From Nitratireductor mangrovi (lineage in GTDB: Bacteria > Pseudomonadota > Alphaproteobacteria > Rhizobiales > Rhizobiaceae), in the NCBI RefSeq assembly GCF_007922615.2, contig NZ_CP042301.2, forward strand, positions 682,001 through 746,000: DNA of 64,000 nucleotides, written 5' to 3'. A program made the translations under genes and the position numbers. Below are positions 45,070 through 54,207 of the stretch, piece by piece; the first letter of the stretch is position 1; every line of letters starts with the position of its first letter. A model generated the notes under the pieces. The model was given only the letters and a program-made list of their open reading frames with translations. It was not told where the DNA came from and made no database searches.

Positions 45070-45576
45070 CTACTCCAGCCAGGCATTGACCTCGATGATT
45101 ACCTGCGGGCTCGGCAAATAGCGGTTGCCGGTCGCGTGGCGATCGGGGCGGCGGTGCTCACGCCGGCCGTCAAGCCCGTCGCCGGGCAGGCGGATCGCCG
45201 GCACCTCGCCGCGATAGACACGGCGCCAGCGGCGCGGGTCGGTCTTGCCGTGACGGTAGAGCTTCTTGCCGCGCCAGTCGCGACCGCCCCAATCGTGATC
45301 GCGATCATGCCGGCGCGACAGCCGCCGGTCACGCCGGTGATGGCGGTCGCCGCGCTCGGCCCGGTGCGATCGCTTGGCATCATGCCGGCCGCGCTTCTTG
45401 ATCACGCGGCCCTTGTCACCGCGATGGCGGCGAAAGCTGTGTCCGCCTTCGGCACGGATGCCGGCCGAGGTGCCGTCGGCACGACGCTCTCCCGCCGTCG
45501 TCGGGGCGATCGAGGTCATCGCGAGGGCGGCCGTCAGCATGAGGACGCGGCCGATGATCGACAGGCTGTGGCGCAT
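45070..45576 (-). CDS. Very basic exported protein, unrecognised
   Basis: A 168-residue protein with a signal peptide (MRHSLSIIGRVLMLTAALAM, cut after about residue 28) and a mature part dominated by Arg, His and Asp (for example SHRAERGDRHHRRDRRLSRR), so it should be strongly positively charged. Its C-terminus is less biased (ATGNRYLPSPQVIIEVNAWLE). Low-complexity Arg/His/Asp exported proteins are frequent in rhizobia, but their function is not known to me. The start may be the ATG at 45576 or two codons earlier at 45582; GGGGAG precedes both. Confidence 0.65.
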   Translation of the reverse strand: MRHSLSIIGRVLMLTAALAMTSIAPTTAGERRADGTSAGIRAEGGHSFRRHRGDKGRVIKKRGRHDAKRSHRAERGDRHHRRDRRLSRRHDRDHDWGGRDWRGKKLYRHGKTDPRRWRRVYRGEVPAIRLPGDGLDGRREHRRPDRHATGNRYLPSPQVIIEVNAWLE

Positions 45577-45712
45577 GGTCATACTCCCCGAACGCCTCCC
45601 GGTTGCGCGGGCCGCGCCACCCGGAGAAATGTCGTACCCATGACAAGGTAGGGGAGCCGACCCCACCCGGCAAATGCGGAAACATGCGCTGGTTAACGGC
45701 CGAAAGCCCGCT

Positions 45713-46888
45713 TCAGCCGGCGCGCGCCGCCGCGGCCAGTCCGCGCTCGATGTCGGCCTTGAGGTCATCGACGTCCTCGAGGCCGATCTGAAGGCGGATC
45801 ACCGGGCCGGCATAGTCGCCCCTGGCCACGGTGCGGTCGCCGAGGAAGACGGGAACGGCGAGGCTTTCGTAGCCGCCCCAGGAATAGCCGAGGCCGAAGA
45901 TCTCGAGCGCGTCGAGGAAAGCGTGCGCCTGGGCCTTGCCGCCGCCGTCGAGGACCGCGGAGAAGATGCCGCTGGCGCCGGAGAAGTCACGTTTCCAGAT
46001 CGCGTGGCCCGGATGGCTTTCGAGCGCCGGGTGCAGCACCTGGGAAATGCCGGGCAGGCCTTCCAGCCAGCGCGCGATCTCGATGGCGCTTTTCTGGTGC
46101 CGTTCGAGACGTACGCCCATGGTGCGCAGGCCGCGCAGCACCTGATAGACGTCGTCGGGCGCCGCGCAAGCGCCGAGCGTCAGATAGGTCTCCCAAAGCT
46201 GCTCCCAATGGTCGGTATTCGCAGACACGGTGCCGAGCAGAACGTCGGAATGGCCGGCCGGATATTTGGTCGAAGCGTGGATGGAGATGTCGACGCCGTG
46301 GTCGAGCGGGCGGAAATAGAGCGGGGTGGCCCAGGTATTGTCCATCATGACGACCGCGCCGGCTTTCTTCGCCGCCGCGGCGATCGCCGGAATATCCTGC
46401 ATCTCGAAGGTGTTGGAGCCGGGCGCTTCGGTGAAGACGACTTTGGTGTTCGGCTTCATCAACGAGGGAATGTCGGCGCCGACCTCGGGGCGATAATAGT
46501 CGACCTCGACGCCGAGCCGCGCGAGCATGGTGTCGGCGAAGCGGCGCGTCGGGTTGTAGATGGAATCGACGATCAGCACATGGTCGCCCGCCGACAGGAA
46601 GGCGAGCAGCGGCACGGTGACGGCGGCGAGCCCCGAGGGCACGATGATGGTGCCGGCGGAGCCCTCGAGTTCGTTGACCGCCTTGGCCAGCGCATCGCTG
46701 GTCGGCGTGCCACGGGTGCCGTAGGTGTATTTCTGGTCTCGGGCGGCGAGGGTGGCGGCGTTGCGGAAGAGCACCGTGGAGGCATGCACGACCGGCGGGT
46801 TGACGAAGCCGTGGAACTCGCGCGGGTCGTTGCCGGCATGCGCCAGACGCGTGTTGATGCCTTGGCGGTGGGACGGGTCGCTGCTCAT
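45713..46888 (-). CDS. metC: Cystathionine beta-lyase
   Basis: A 391-residue PLP enzyme of the Cys/Met metabolism family that splits cystathionine to homocysteine, ammonia and pyruvate in methionine synthesis. The PLP lysine is Lys208 in HASTKYPAGHSD, and MMDNTWATPLYFRP carries the cofactor-binding Asp183. The sequence DSIYNPTRRF and the tail QIGLEDVDDLKADIERGL are usual for beta-lyases of the MetC type. It is divergent from the PAP2 gene and lies near aapJ, a placement also known in rhizobia. Confidence 0.92.
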   Translation of the reverse strand: MSSDPSHRQGINTRLAHAGNDPREFHGFVNPPVVHASTVLFRNAATLAARDQKYTYGTRGTPTSDALAKAVNELEGSAGTIIVPSGLAAVTVPLLAFLSAGDHVLIVDSIYNPTRRFADTMLARLGVEVDYYRPEVGADIPSLMKPNTKVVFTEAPGSNTFEMQDIPAIAAAAKKAGAVVMMDNTWATPLYFRPLDHGVDISIHASTKYPAGHSDVLLGTVSANTDHWEQLWETYLTLGACAAPDDVYQVLRGLRTMGVRLERHQKSAIEIARWLEGLPGISQVLHPALESHPGHAIWKRDFSGASGIFSAVLDGGGKAQAHAFLDALEIFGLGYSWGGYESLAVPVFLGDRTVARGDYAGPVIRLQIGLEDVDDLKADIERGLAAAARAG

Positions 46889-47063
46889 GGGGCCTCGCTC
46901 GGGAAATCGACGCGCAAGGCTTAGTGTCCCGCGCAAGACCGCGCAACCGCTCTCGGCGGCTAAATCTGGAATTGGCCGGGCTTGGCCCGACCACTTCGCG
47001 GGGGCTTGAACGCGGGCATGTTGCCGGCCAAGTCTTGCAACGACGAGAAGACATCAAGAGGGA

Positions 47064-47837
47064 ATGATGACGAAAGGCGGCGGCCCGTTGTGGCCCCATC
47101 TGCGCCGGGCGGCCGCAGGGTGGCGACGGCCGCCGCGCACCGGCAGCCCGCCTGCCTGGACGATGCGGATGAGCCTGATCGCGGTACTGGCGGCAGTCGC
47201 CACGCTGGCGCTCGCCGCTTTCGACGTCCCCGTCACGGCGGCCCTGTCCTCCGTGCCGGCCTTCGTTGCGGTCAGCATGAGCCTGACCGACATTGCCGCC
47301 GTGAGCCTTCATGTGGTCGGCTGGCTGACGATTTTCCTTGTCCTATTTGTCGTGGATTGGAATTCCAGGAACCGTCGCCATCGCTTCGCGCTCGGGTCTT
47401 ACGCGGGGCAGGCCGGCTTTGCCTTCCTGGCGGTTTCGGGGTCGGGGCTTCTTACGCGCGGTGCGAAATTTCTCATCGGCCGCGCCAGGCCGGAGATGGA
47501 ACTCGGGCCGGCGCATTTCGCACCCTTCGATGACGCTTATGATTTCGGCAGCTTTCCATCGGGCCACGGCACCGTCGCCGGCGCCCTGACGGTGGCCGCC
47601 GTGGCGCTTTGGCCGCGCGCCGCTCCTGTCATCTTGCCGCTGGGCATGCTGCTCGCCTCCTTCCGCGTCGGGGCCGGCGCGCACTGGCCGTCCGACGCGC
47701 TCGCCGGTTTCGCGGTTGGCGCGCTGTTTGCACTGTGGCTGGCCCGCTGGCTGGCCCGACGCAACGTCGTTTTTCGACCGGCAGGCGATGGCTTGCTGCC
47801 GCGGCCGCGGTTCGTCCGATATCGTCATGGCGGCTGA
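47064..47837 (+). CDS. PAP2-superfamily membrane phosphatase
   Basis: A 257-residue inner-membrane protein with about five or six hydrophobic segments and the three PAP2 motifs: KFLIGRARP, PSGHGT and RVGAGAHWPSD. Such enzymes remove phosphate from lipids such as phosphatidylglycerol phosphate or undecaprenyl diphosphate, or from lipid A. The exact substrate is not evident. The ATG at 47064 follows GAGGGA; the next codon is also ATG. It is divergent from metC and 280 bases upstream of aapJ. Confidence 0.88.
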   Translation: MMTKGGGPLWPHLRRAAAGWRRPPRTGSPPAWTMRMSLIAVLAAVATLALAAFDVPVTAALSSVPAFVAVSMSLTDIAAVSLHVVGWLTIFLVLFVVDWNSRNRRHRFALGSYAGQAGFAFLAVSGSGLLTRGAKFLIGRARPEMELGPAHFAPFDDAYDFGSFPSGHGTVAGALTVAAVALWPRAAPVILPLGMLLASFRVGAGAHWPSDALAGFAVGALFALWLARWLARRNVVFRPAGDGLLPRPRFVRYRHGG

Positions 47838-48117
47838 TCGTCGCCGCATGACAACCGGCCGAAGGCCGCGCGGATGGGTTGCAGCCGGTCGGCGATGCGT
47901 CGCGTCAAGGATAATCGTCACGGCCGCGCGGCAATCCTGCCATTCGCCCTTGACCAAATGGTCATAATGGCCTTCGATGCGGCAGTGAGCGGGAGGTGCA
48001 GAACGGTGCGCGTCAACAGCGCGCGTCGGCCCGGGTGGGTTCCAGGTCAACTGCTCTGCTTCCGAGAGGGAAATGACAACGGGGAATAGACCCCGGAAAC
48101 AGAAAAGGGTTCCAGTT

Positions 48118-49149
48118 ATGAAAACGAAGGTTTTGACCGGCGTACTTGGCGCGGCGGCACTCGGGCTCGCCGCATCGGCGGCTTCGGCGGCCACGCTCGA
48201 CGACGTGAAGGCCAAGGGATTCATCCAATGCGGCGTCAATACCGGTCTTGCCGGCTTTGCCGCCCCGAACGACCAGGGCGAATGGTCCGGCTTCGACGTC
48301 GACATCTGCAAGGCGGTTGCCGCTGCCGTGTTCGGCGATGCCAGCAAGGTCAAGTATACGCCGACGACGGCCAAGGAACGCTTCACCGCGTTGCAGTCGG
48401 GCGAGATCGACATGCTGTCGCGCAACACGACCTGGACGCTCAGCCGCGACACCTCGCTCGGCTTCAACTTCGCCGGTGTGAACTACTATGACGGCCAGGG
48501 CTTCATGATCAACGCCAAGAAGCTGCCCGGCGTGAACTCCGCGCTGCAGCTCTCCGGCGCATCGGTCTGTGTCCAGACCGGCACCACCACCGAACTGAAC
48601 CTGGCCGACTACTTCCGCGCCAACAAGATGGAATACAACCCGGTCGTCTTCGAGAAGCTCGAAGAGGTCAACGCGGCCTATGACTCGGGCCGTTGCGACG
48701 TCTATACGACCGACCAGTCGGGCCTTTATTCGATCCGCCTGACGCTCGCCGCGCCGGACGATCACGTCGTTCTGCCCGAGATCATCTCCAAGGAGCCGCT
48801 CGGCCCCGTGGTGCGCCAGGGCGACGACCAGTGGTTCGACATCGTCAAGTGGACGCTCAACGCGATGATCACGGCCGAAGAGCTTGGCATCACGCAGGCC
48901 AACGTCGAGGAGATGAAGGGCTCCGACAATCCGGAGATCAAGCGCGTGCTTGGCATGGAGCCGGACTCCACGCTGGCCAAGGATCTTGGTCTCGACAACG
49001 CCTGGGTGGTGAACATCATCACGGCTGTCGGCAATTACGGCGAGAGCTTCGAGCGCAATATCGGTCAGGACAGCCCGCTCAAGATCGCGCGCGGCCTGAA
49101 CCAGCTCTGGACCAAGGGCGGCATCCTCTACGCGCCCCCGATCCGCTGA
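48118..49149 (+). CDS. aapJ: General L-amino acid ABC transporter, binding protein AapJ
   Basis: A 343-residue periplasmic binding protein. The signal peptide (about 1-24, ending ASAASA) is followed by a family 3 solute-binding fold: KAKGFIQCGVNTGLAGFA, the SGFDVDICKAVAAAVFGD segment, and LSRNTTWTLSRDT typical of AapJ/BztA proteins. It delivers a broad range of L-amino acids to AapQ/AapM. It heads aapJQMP. A strong hairpin between it and aapQ probably keeps its mRNA level above that of the permease genes. Confidence 0.95.
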   Translation: MKTKVLTGVLGAAALGLAASAASAATLDDVKAKGFIQCGVNTGLAGFAAPNDQGEWSGFDVDICKAVAAAVFGDASKVKYTPTTAKERFTALQSGEIDMLSRNTTWTLSRDTSLGFNFAGVNYYDGQGFMINAKKLPGVNSALQLSGASVCVQTGTTTELNLADYFRANKMEYNPVVFEKLEEVNAAYDSGRCDVYTTDQSGLYSIRLTLAAPDDHVVLPEIISKEPLGPVVRQGDDQWFDIVKWTLNAMITAEELGITQANVEEMKGSDNPEIKRVLGMEPDSTLAKDLGLDNAWVVNIITAVGNYGESFERNIGQDSPLKIARGLNQLWTKGGILYAPPIR

Positions 49150-49166
49150 TCTTTTCTGGGACCTTC

Positions 49167-49193
49167 GGGAGGCGCCTGGTCTAGGCGTCTCCC
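49167..49193 (+). promoter_or_regulatory. Intercistronic hairpin between aapJ and aapQ
   Basis: GGGAGGCGCCT and AGGCGTCTCCC form an 11-pair stem with one G-T pair around a 5-base loop, between the aapJ stop and the aapQ start. No T-tract follows, so it is not a full terminator. Hairpins in this place stabilise the binding-protein message and lower downstream expression in many ABC transporter operons. Confidence 0.7.
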
Positions 49194-49220
49194 GGTTTCC
49201 GAGGTCGGGAGAGATCAGAG

Positions 49221-50411
49221 ATGGCCACTCAGGACACCATCCGCGACGACGGCGTCGCCAGGGCGTCGATCCTTTATGACCCGAAGATCCGCGGGATCTT
49301 CTTCCAGGTCGTCGTTTTCGTCGGACTGTTCGCCTTCGTCTACTGGATCGTGGGCAACACGATCGAGAACCTCCAACGTTCCAACATTTCCTCCGGCTTC
49401 GGCTTTCTGGCCGGCCGCAGCGGTTTCGACATCGCGACCAGTTTGATCGCGTTCGACTCTGATTCCACCTACGGCCGGGCGCTGGTTGTCGGCCTGCTCA
49501 ACACCATCCTCGTCGCCGTCCTCGGCATCATCACCGCATCCATCATCGGCTTCATGGTCGGCGTCGGTCGGCTGTCGCGCAACTGGCTGATCCGCAAGAT
49601 CTGCACCGTCTATGTCGAGGTGTTCCGCAACATTCCGCCGCTTCTGGTGATCTTTTTCTGGTATTTCGGCGTCCTTTCGGTCCTGCCGCTGCCACGCGAC
49701 TCGATCGGACTGCCCTTCGGCTCCTACCTGAACAGCCGCGGCTTCTTCTTTCCGAAGCCGATCTGGGGCGAAGGCGCCTGGCTGATCGCGGTGGCACTGG
49801 TTTTGGCGATCGCCATGGCCTTCTTCGTCAAGAAGCGGGCGACCGCGCGCCAGATGGCGACCGGCCAGCAGTTTCCGGTGCTGTGGACGTCGATCGCGCT
49901 GATCGTCGGACTGCCGCTGCTTGCCTACGCGCTGACCGGCTTCCCGCTCAGCTTCGAGTTCCCGCAGCTTTCGACCTTCAATCTGGTCGGCGGCATCTCG
50001 GTGAAGCCCGAATTCCTGGCGCTCTATCTGGCGCTGTCCTTCTATACAGCGTCCTTCATCGCCGAGATCGTGCGCGCAGGCATCCTCGGCGTGAACAAGG
50101 GCCAGACCGAGGCCTCGCACGCGCTCGGCCTGCGACCGGGACCGACATTGCGGCTGGTCATCATCCCGCAGGCGCTGCGCATCATCATCCCGCCGCTGAC
50201 CAGCCAGTATCTGAACCTGACCAAGAACTCGTCGCTGGCGATCGCCATCGGCTACCCGGATCTTGTCGCGGTCGGCGGCACCATTCTCAATCAGACCGGC
50301 CAGGCGATCGAGGTCGTTGCGATCTGGATGGTGGTCTATCTCGGGCTCAGCCTCGCGACCTCGCTGTTCATGAACTGGTTCAACGCCCGCATGGCGCTGG
50401 TGGAGAGGTAG
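49221..50411 (+). CDS. aapQ: General L-amino acid ABC transporter permease AapQ
   Basis: A 396-residue inner-membrane permease of the HisM/HisQ type, with an unusually long N-terminal part and a first group of segments, then the BPD-transport core that includes [13 protein letters not shown] and the conserved coupling loop [24 protein letters not shown] (about 296-319). With AapM it forms the channel for amino acids bound by AapJ. It starts 71 bases after aapJ, beyond the intercistronic hairpin, and is followed after one base by aapM. Confidence 0.94.
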   Translation: MATQDTIRDDGVARASILYDPKIRGIFFQVVVFVGLFAFVYWIVGNTIENLQRSNISSGFGFLAGRSGFDIATSLIAFDSDSTYGRALVVGLLNTILVAVLGIITASIIGFMVGVGRLSRNWLIRKICTVYVEVFRNIPPLLVIFFWYFGVLSVLPLPRDSIGLPFGSYLNSRGFFFPKPIWGEGAWLIAVALVLAIAMAFFVKKRATARQMATGQQFPVLWTSIALIVGLPLLAYALTGFPLSFEFPQLSTFNLVGGISVKPEFLALYLALSFYTASFIAEIVRAGILGVNKGQTEASHALGLRPGPTLRLVIIPQALRIIIPPLTSQYLNLTKNSSLAIAIGYPDLVAVGGTILNQTGQAIEVVAIWMVVYLGLSLATSLFMNWFNARMALVER

Positions 50412-50412
50412 G

Positions 50413-51570
50413 ATGCAGGAACACGACCTCTCCTTCGTCCGCGCCGAGATGGTGGCCAACCAGCCGGCACCGAAGAGCGAGACCGGCTTCGGTCACTGGA
50501 TCCGCGTCAACCTGTTTGCGACGCCGCTCGACGGCGTGCTGACCATCCTCGGCGCGCTGTTCATCGCCTACACGCTGCCGCCGCTCATCGACTGGGCCTT
50601 CATCAGTGCGCAGTGGACCGGCTCCGACCGTTCGTTCTGCGCCACTGCGGCTCAGGGGGGCTCGCAGCCCGACGGCTGGTCGGGCGCCTGCTGGGCATTT
50701 GTCGGGGCAAAGTTCGAACAGTTCATGTATGGCCGCTACCCGGTCGACGAACGCTGGCGCGTTGCGCTCACCGGCATTCTGTTCGTGGTCCTGCTGGCGC
50801 CGCTGCTGATCCCCAAGGTGCCGCGCAAGGGGTTGAATGCGATCCTGTTCTTCGGCGTGTTCCCGGTTGTCGCCTACTTCCTGCTGGTCGGCGGCTGGTT
50901 CGGCCTCGAATTCGTCGAGACGCCGCTCTGGGGCGGACTGATGGTAACGCTGGTCCTGTCCTTTGTCGGCATCGCGGTGTCGCTGCCGCTCGGTATCGTG
51001 CTGGCGCTCGGGCGCCGCTCCAAGATGCCGGTGGTCAAGATGATCTGCGTCATCTTCATCGAGACCGTGCGCGGTGTGCCGCTGGTGACGGTGCTGTTCA
51101 TGGCCAGCGTCATGCTGCCGCTGTTCCTGCCGGCTGGCGTCACTTTCGACAAGTTCTTGCGGGCCCTGATCGGGGTGGCGATGTTCGCTTCCGCCTACAT
51201 GGCCGAGGTGGTGCGCGGCGGTCTGCAGGCGATCCCCAAGGGCCAGTACGAAGGCGCCGATTCGCTCGGCCTCGGCTATTGGCAGAAGATGTGGCTGATT
51301 GTGCTGCCGCAGGCGCTGAAGCTGGTGATCCCGGGCATCGTGAACACCTTCATCGGTCTCTTCAAGGACACCAGCCTGGTCTACATCATCGGCATGTTCG
51401 ACCTGCTTGGCGCGGTGCGCCAGAACTTCTCCGATGCCGCCTGGGCCTCGCCGCAGACGCCGATGACCGGGCTCGTCTTCGCCGGTTTCGTGTTCTGGAT
51501 TTTCTGCTTCGGAATGTCACGCTATTCGATCTTCATGGAAAGGCTGCTGGACACCGGACACAAGCGATAG
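50413..51570 (+). CDS. aapM: General L-amino acid ABC transporter permease AapM
   Basis: A 385-residue partner permease of AapQ with the same long N-terminus, a soluble Cys-containing loop near residues 70-95 ([15 protein letters not shown]) and the core containing [16 protein letters not shown] and the coupling loop [25 protein letters not shown] (EAA-type). It starts one base after aapQ, so translation is coupled. The aapP gene follows at 48 bases. Confidence 0.94.
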   Translation: MQEHDLSFVRAEMVANQPAPKSETGFGHWIRVNLFATPLDGVLTILGALFIAYTLPPLIDWAFISAQWTGSDRSFCATAAQGGSQPDGWSGACWAFVGAKFEQFMYGRYPVDERWRVALTGILFVVLLAPLLIPKVPRKGLNAILFFGVFPVVAYFLLVGGWFGLEFVETPLWGGLMVTLVLSFVGIAVSLPLGIVLALGRRSKMPVVKMICVIFIETVRGVPLVTVLFMASVMLPLFLPAGVTFDKFLRALIGVAMFASAYMAEVVRGGLQAIPKGQYEGADSLGLGYWQKMWLIVLPQALKLVIPGIVNTFIGLFKDTSLVYIIGMFDLLGAVRQNFSDAAWASPQTPMTGLVFAGFVFWIFCFGMSRYSIFMERLLDTGHKR

Positions 51571-51618
51571 ACGCGAACAAGAAGTCGAGCCACGAACGAG
51601 AATAAAAGGGGAAACTCG

Positions 51619-52422
51619 ATGGCTAGCGAAAATGCGGTCGGCGCGGAAGAGATCGCCGTTGACCGTTCCAAGATGCAAATCTCCGACACCGACGTCGCGA
51701 TCGAGATCGTCGGCATGCACAAATGGTATGGTGACTTCCATGTGCTCAAGGACATCAACCTGAAGGTCATGCGCGGCGAGCGTATCGTCGTCTGTGGCCC
51801 GTCGGGTTCCGGCAAGTCGACCATGATCCGCTGCATCAACCGGCTGGAAGAGCACCAGAAGGGCAAGATTGTCGTCGACGGCATCGAACTCACCAACGAT
51901 CTGAAGAAGATCGACGAGGTGCGGCGCGAAGTCGGCATGGTGTTCCAGCACTTCAACCTGTTCCCGCACCTGACGATCATGGAGAACTGCACGCTGGCGC
52001 CGATCTGGGTCCGCAAGACGCCGAAGAAGGAGGCGGAGCAGACGGCGATGCATTTCCTGGAGCGGGTCAAGATCCCCGAACAGGCCAACAAATATCCGGG
52101 CCAGCTCTCCGGCGGCCAGCAGCAGCGCGTCGCGATCGCGCGTTCGCTTTGCATGAACCCGCGCATCATGCTGTTCGACGAGCCGACATCGGCGCTCGAT
52201 CCGGAGATGATCAAGGAGGTGCTGGAGACCATGGTGGGGTTGGCCGAGGAGGGCATGACCATGATCTGCGTGACCCACGAGATGGGCTTCGCGCGCCAGG
52301 TCGCCAACCGGGTGATCTTCATGGACCAGGGCCAGATCGTCGAGCAGAACACGCCGGAGGCGTTCTTCGACAACCCGCAGCACGAGCGCACCAAGCTGTT
52401 CCTGAGCCAGATCCTGCATTAG
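51619..52422 (+). CDS. aapP: General L-amino acid ABC transporter ATP-binding protein AapP
   Basis: A 267-residue ATPase that powers the AapQM channel. Walker [10 protein letters not shown] is at 60-68, the Q-loop Gln at 110, the signature LSGGQ at 163-167, Walker B IMLFDEPT at 183-190 and the switch His in [12 protein letters not shown]. An N-terminal extension of about 25 residues precedes the ABC fold. It is the last transport gene of aapJQMP; the DUF2459 gene begins 10 bases downstream and may be read through. Confidence 0.95.
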   Translation: MASENAVGAEEIAVDRSKMQISDTDVAIEIVGMHKWYGDFHVLKDINLKVMRGERIVVCGPSGSGKSTMIRCINRLEEHQKGKIVVDGIELTNDLKKIDEVRREVGMVFQHFNLFPHLTIMENCTLAPIWVRKTPKKEAEQTAMHFLERVKIPEQANKYPGQLSGGQQQRVAIARSLCMNPRIMLFDEPTSALDPEMIKEVLETMVGLAEEGMTMICVTHEMGFARQVANRVIFMDQGQIVEQNTPEAFFDNPQHERTKLFLSQILH

Positions 52423-52432
52423 GGGAACCTGC

Positions 52433-53110
52433 TTGCGCCGCCGCCGGCTGCTGGCAGCGCTCGCCGTCTTTGCCGTCGCGCCGCTGGCGGGCGCTTTCGT
52501 GCCGCGCCCGCTGTTCCCGCTGGCAGGAGAAGTAAAGAGTTCGACCGCCCGCCGGATTCTGGTTCTGGCCAACCCGATCCACACCGACATCGCACTGCCG
52601 GCCGATGAAGACATTCGCCGGACGTTCTCCTTTCTCGCCGATGGCGGCCTGCCACTTTTTGATCCGGCGGTCGAATGGATCATCGTCGGGTGGGGCGGCC
52701 GGGAATTCTATCTGCAGACGCCGACATGGTCGGAACTGAAACCCGGCCCGGTCCTGCGCGCGCTGACGGTTGACCGATCCGTGATGCATGTGACGCTCGC
52801 CGGCGAAATCAACTCCGACGCGGAGGGGGTCACGCCGGTCGACCTGTCGCCTGCCGCGTTCGAGAAGATGGTCGATGCGATTTCGATCAGCTTCGCACGC
52901 GACAGGGCGGGGCGGGTGACCCTGATCGAAGGTGTTGCCTACGGAGACTATGATCGCTTCTACGAGGCCGTGGGCTGGTTCAACGCGTTCGCGGGCTGCA
53001 ATACCTGGACCGGCGCCGTCCTGCGCGAGGCAGGCCTGCGCACCGGAGCATGGAACCCGTTGCCGCAAAGCCTCGTCTGGTCGCTGGAGGCCTTCAACGA
53101 GTTGCCATGA
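52433..53110 (+). CDS. DUF2459 (TIGR02117-type) exported protein
   Basis: A 225-residue protein with an N-terminal hydrophobic signal or anchor after four arginines (about 6-20). The family is recognised by VLANPIHTDIALP, the EWIIVGWGGREFYLQTPTW segment, GVAYGDYDRFYEAVGWFNAF and the C-terminal CNTWTGAVLREAGLRTGAWNP. The function of the family is unknown. The TTG start is supported by AGGGGAAC upstream. It lies 10 bases after aapP, so it may be part of the aap transcript. Confidence 0.85.
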   Translation: MRRRRLLAALAVFAVAPLAGAFVPRPLFPLAGEVKSSTARRILVLANPIHTDIALPADEDIRRTFSFLADGGLPLFDPAVEWIIVGWGGREFYLQTPTWSELKPGPVLRALTVDRSVMHVTLAGEINSDAEGVTPVDLSPAAFEKMVDAISISFARDRAGRVTLIEGVAYGDYDRFYEAVGWFNAFAGCNTWTGAVLREAGLRTGAWNPLPQSLVWSLEAFNELP

Positions 53111-53131
53111 AGCCCGCCGGCTTGCGACGCC

Positions 53132-54106
53132 TCAGGGCGCGCCTGTGTCGACGATACGAGCGCTGTCGAGCAGGGCTTCGAAGACGCGGCCCGATACCGC
53201 ACGGGCGGAGCGGCAGCCGGTTAGTGCCGGGGTGGAAATCCGGTATGTCATCCCGCCGTGATGCGCCGCCGCGACGACCTCCGGTGGCACATAGTTGCGG
53301 CAGGGCGAAAAGGTGGTCGTCACCGAAAAGGTCACAGCGTCGGAATGATCGCCGCGATAGATCTCGGTCCTGGAGTCGCGCCATCCGCGACCGAAGGGGG
53401 GTATCGCCGCCTGCGGCTCGATACCGGAACTCGCGGACACGATCACGAAGGGACGATCGTGGCAGGTCGGCGGGCGGCAGATCAGCATGGCCGACTCGTT
53501 CGGCCGCACAGTCGCGATGTCCCAGACATTCGTCCGTATCTCCAGCGTCATGGCGCCGAGCCTGACGCGCTCGATGCGGGCGGGCGGCGCGGAGGCGCGG
53601 CTGACCAGATAATGCAATGCCCCGCCGGTCCAGGAAATTTCGCCCACCGTTTCCGGCCGTATGGCGAAGCGGTAGTCGGTACCCTGCCAGTCGAGGCAGG
53701 CGAACACATAGCTTGGCACGTCGAAATTGGGACCAAGGCGACTCTGCGACAGCACCAGCCCGAAACGGCCAGCGGCCAGCGTGTTGACGGCATGGCGGTC
53801 TGTCCACGGAAACATCCGCCGCGCGGTCTCGCGCACGAAGTCCTTGGTGCAGCCGCCCTCGCTGGGACGCTGGCTGATGTCGATCACGACACCACGGCAA
53901 TCGATGCCTACACAGGTCGCCACCAGCCCGTCGCCATCGCTCGCGAACTGCCAGACCGAGGGATCGAAGTTGAAGGTGATGTCGCCGATGGACGCCTTCG
54001 CCGGCGGTCGCGGCGGGTCGGCCTGCGCGACGGAGCCCGCGATCGAGATGCCCGCAACGGCCGCGGCGCGCAGGATCGCGCGACGGATGCGAAAGAAAAC
54101 GCCCAT
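53132..54106 (-). CDS. Unrecognised exported cysteine-containing protein
   Basis: A 324-residue protein I do not recognise. A signal peptide is likely (about 1-28, two arginines then AILRAAAVAGISIAGSVAQA). The mature part has eight cysteines spread over its length (CVGIDCRG, GGCTKDF, ACLDWQG, LICRPPTCHD, FSPCRNY, TGCRSAR), suggesting disulfides, and contains stretches such as WTGGALHYLVSRASAPP that suggest beta structure. It is 21 bases from the convergent DUF2459 gene. An upstream in-frame ATG at 54154 would put the signal peptide far from the N-terminus, so 54106 is preferred. Confidence 0.7.
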   Translation of the reverse strand: MGVFFRIRRAILRAAAVAGISIAGSVAQADPPRPPAKASIGDITFNFDPSVWQFASDGDGLVATCVGIDCRGVVIDISQRPSEGGCTKDFVRETARRMFPWTDRHAVNTLAAGRFGLVLSQSRLGPNFDVPSYVFACLDWQGTDYRFAIRPETVGEISWTGGALHYLVSRASAPPARIERVRLGAMTLEIRTNVWDIATVRPNESAMLICRPPTCHDRPFVIVSASSGIEPQAAIPPFGRGWRDSRTEIYRGDHSDAVTFSVTTTFSPCRNYVPPEVVAAAHHGGMTYRISTPALTGCRSARAVSGRVFEALLDSARIVDTGAP

Positions 54107-54207
54107 GCCCTGTCTCCAGCCCGAGCCGGAGCGTATTGCGGCATTGTGGTGCAAAGCCGCCGGTGCGGTGACGCCTTCTGGTCGGGAGCGCGGAAACTTC
54201 GCGGTCG

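Noticed and set aside
44909..45121. 70-codon plus-strand frame across the tandem repeat
   Set aside because: It overlaps the end of the basic exported protein gene, has no ribosome-binding site and its product is just a translation of the repeat. The later ATG at 45023 gives only about 32 codons.
41857..45712. Attachment-site duplication of the tRNA-Arg 3' end
   Set aside because: An integrated island would normally leave a direct repeat of the tRNA end at its far border. I found no second copy of the terminal 15-20 bases by eye, and no integrase gene is present.
46889..47063. Possible SAM-responsive riboswitch upstream of metC
   Set aside because: Alphaproteobacterial SAM-II elements often precede methionine genes, so I looked for its conserved pseudoknot sequences. 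I did not see them.
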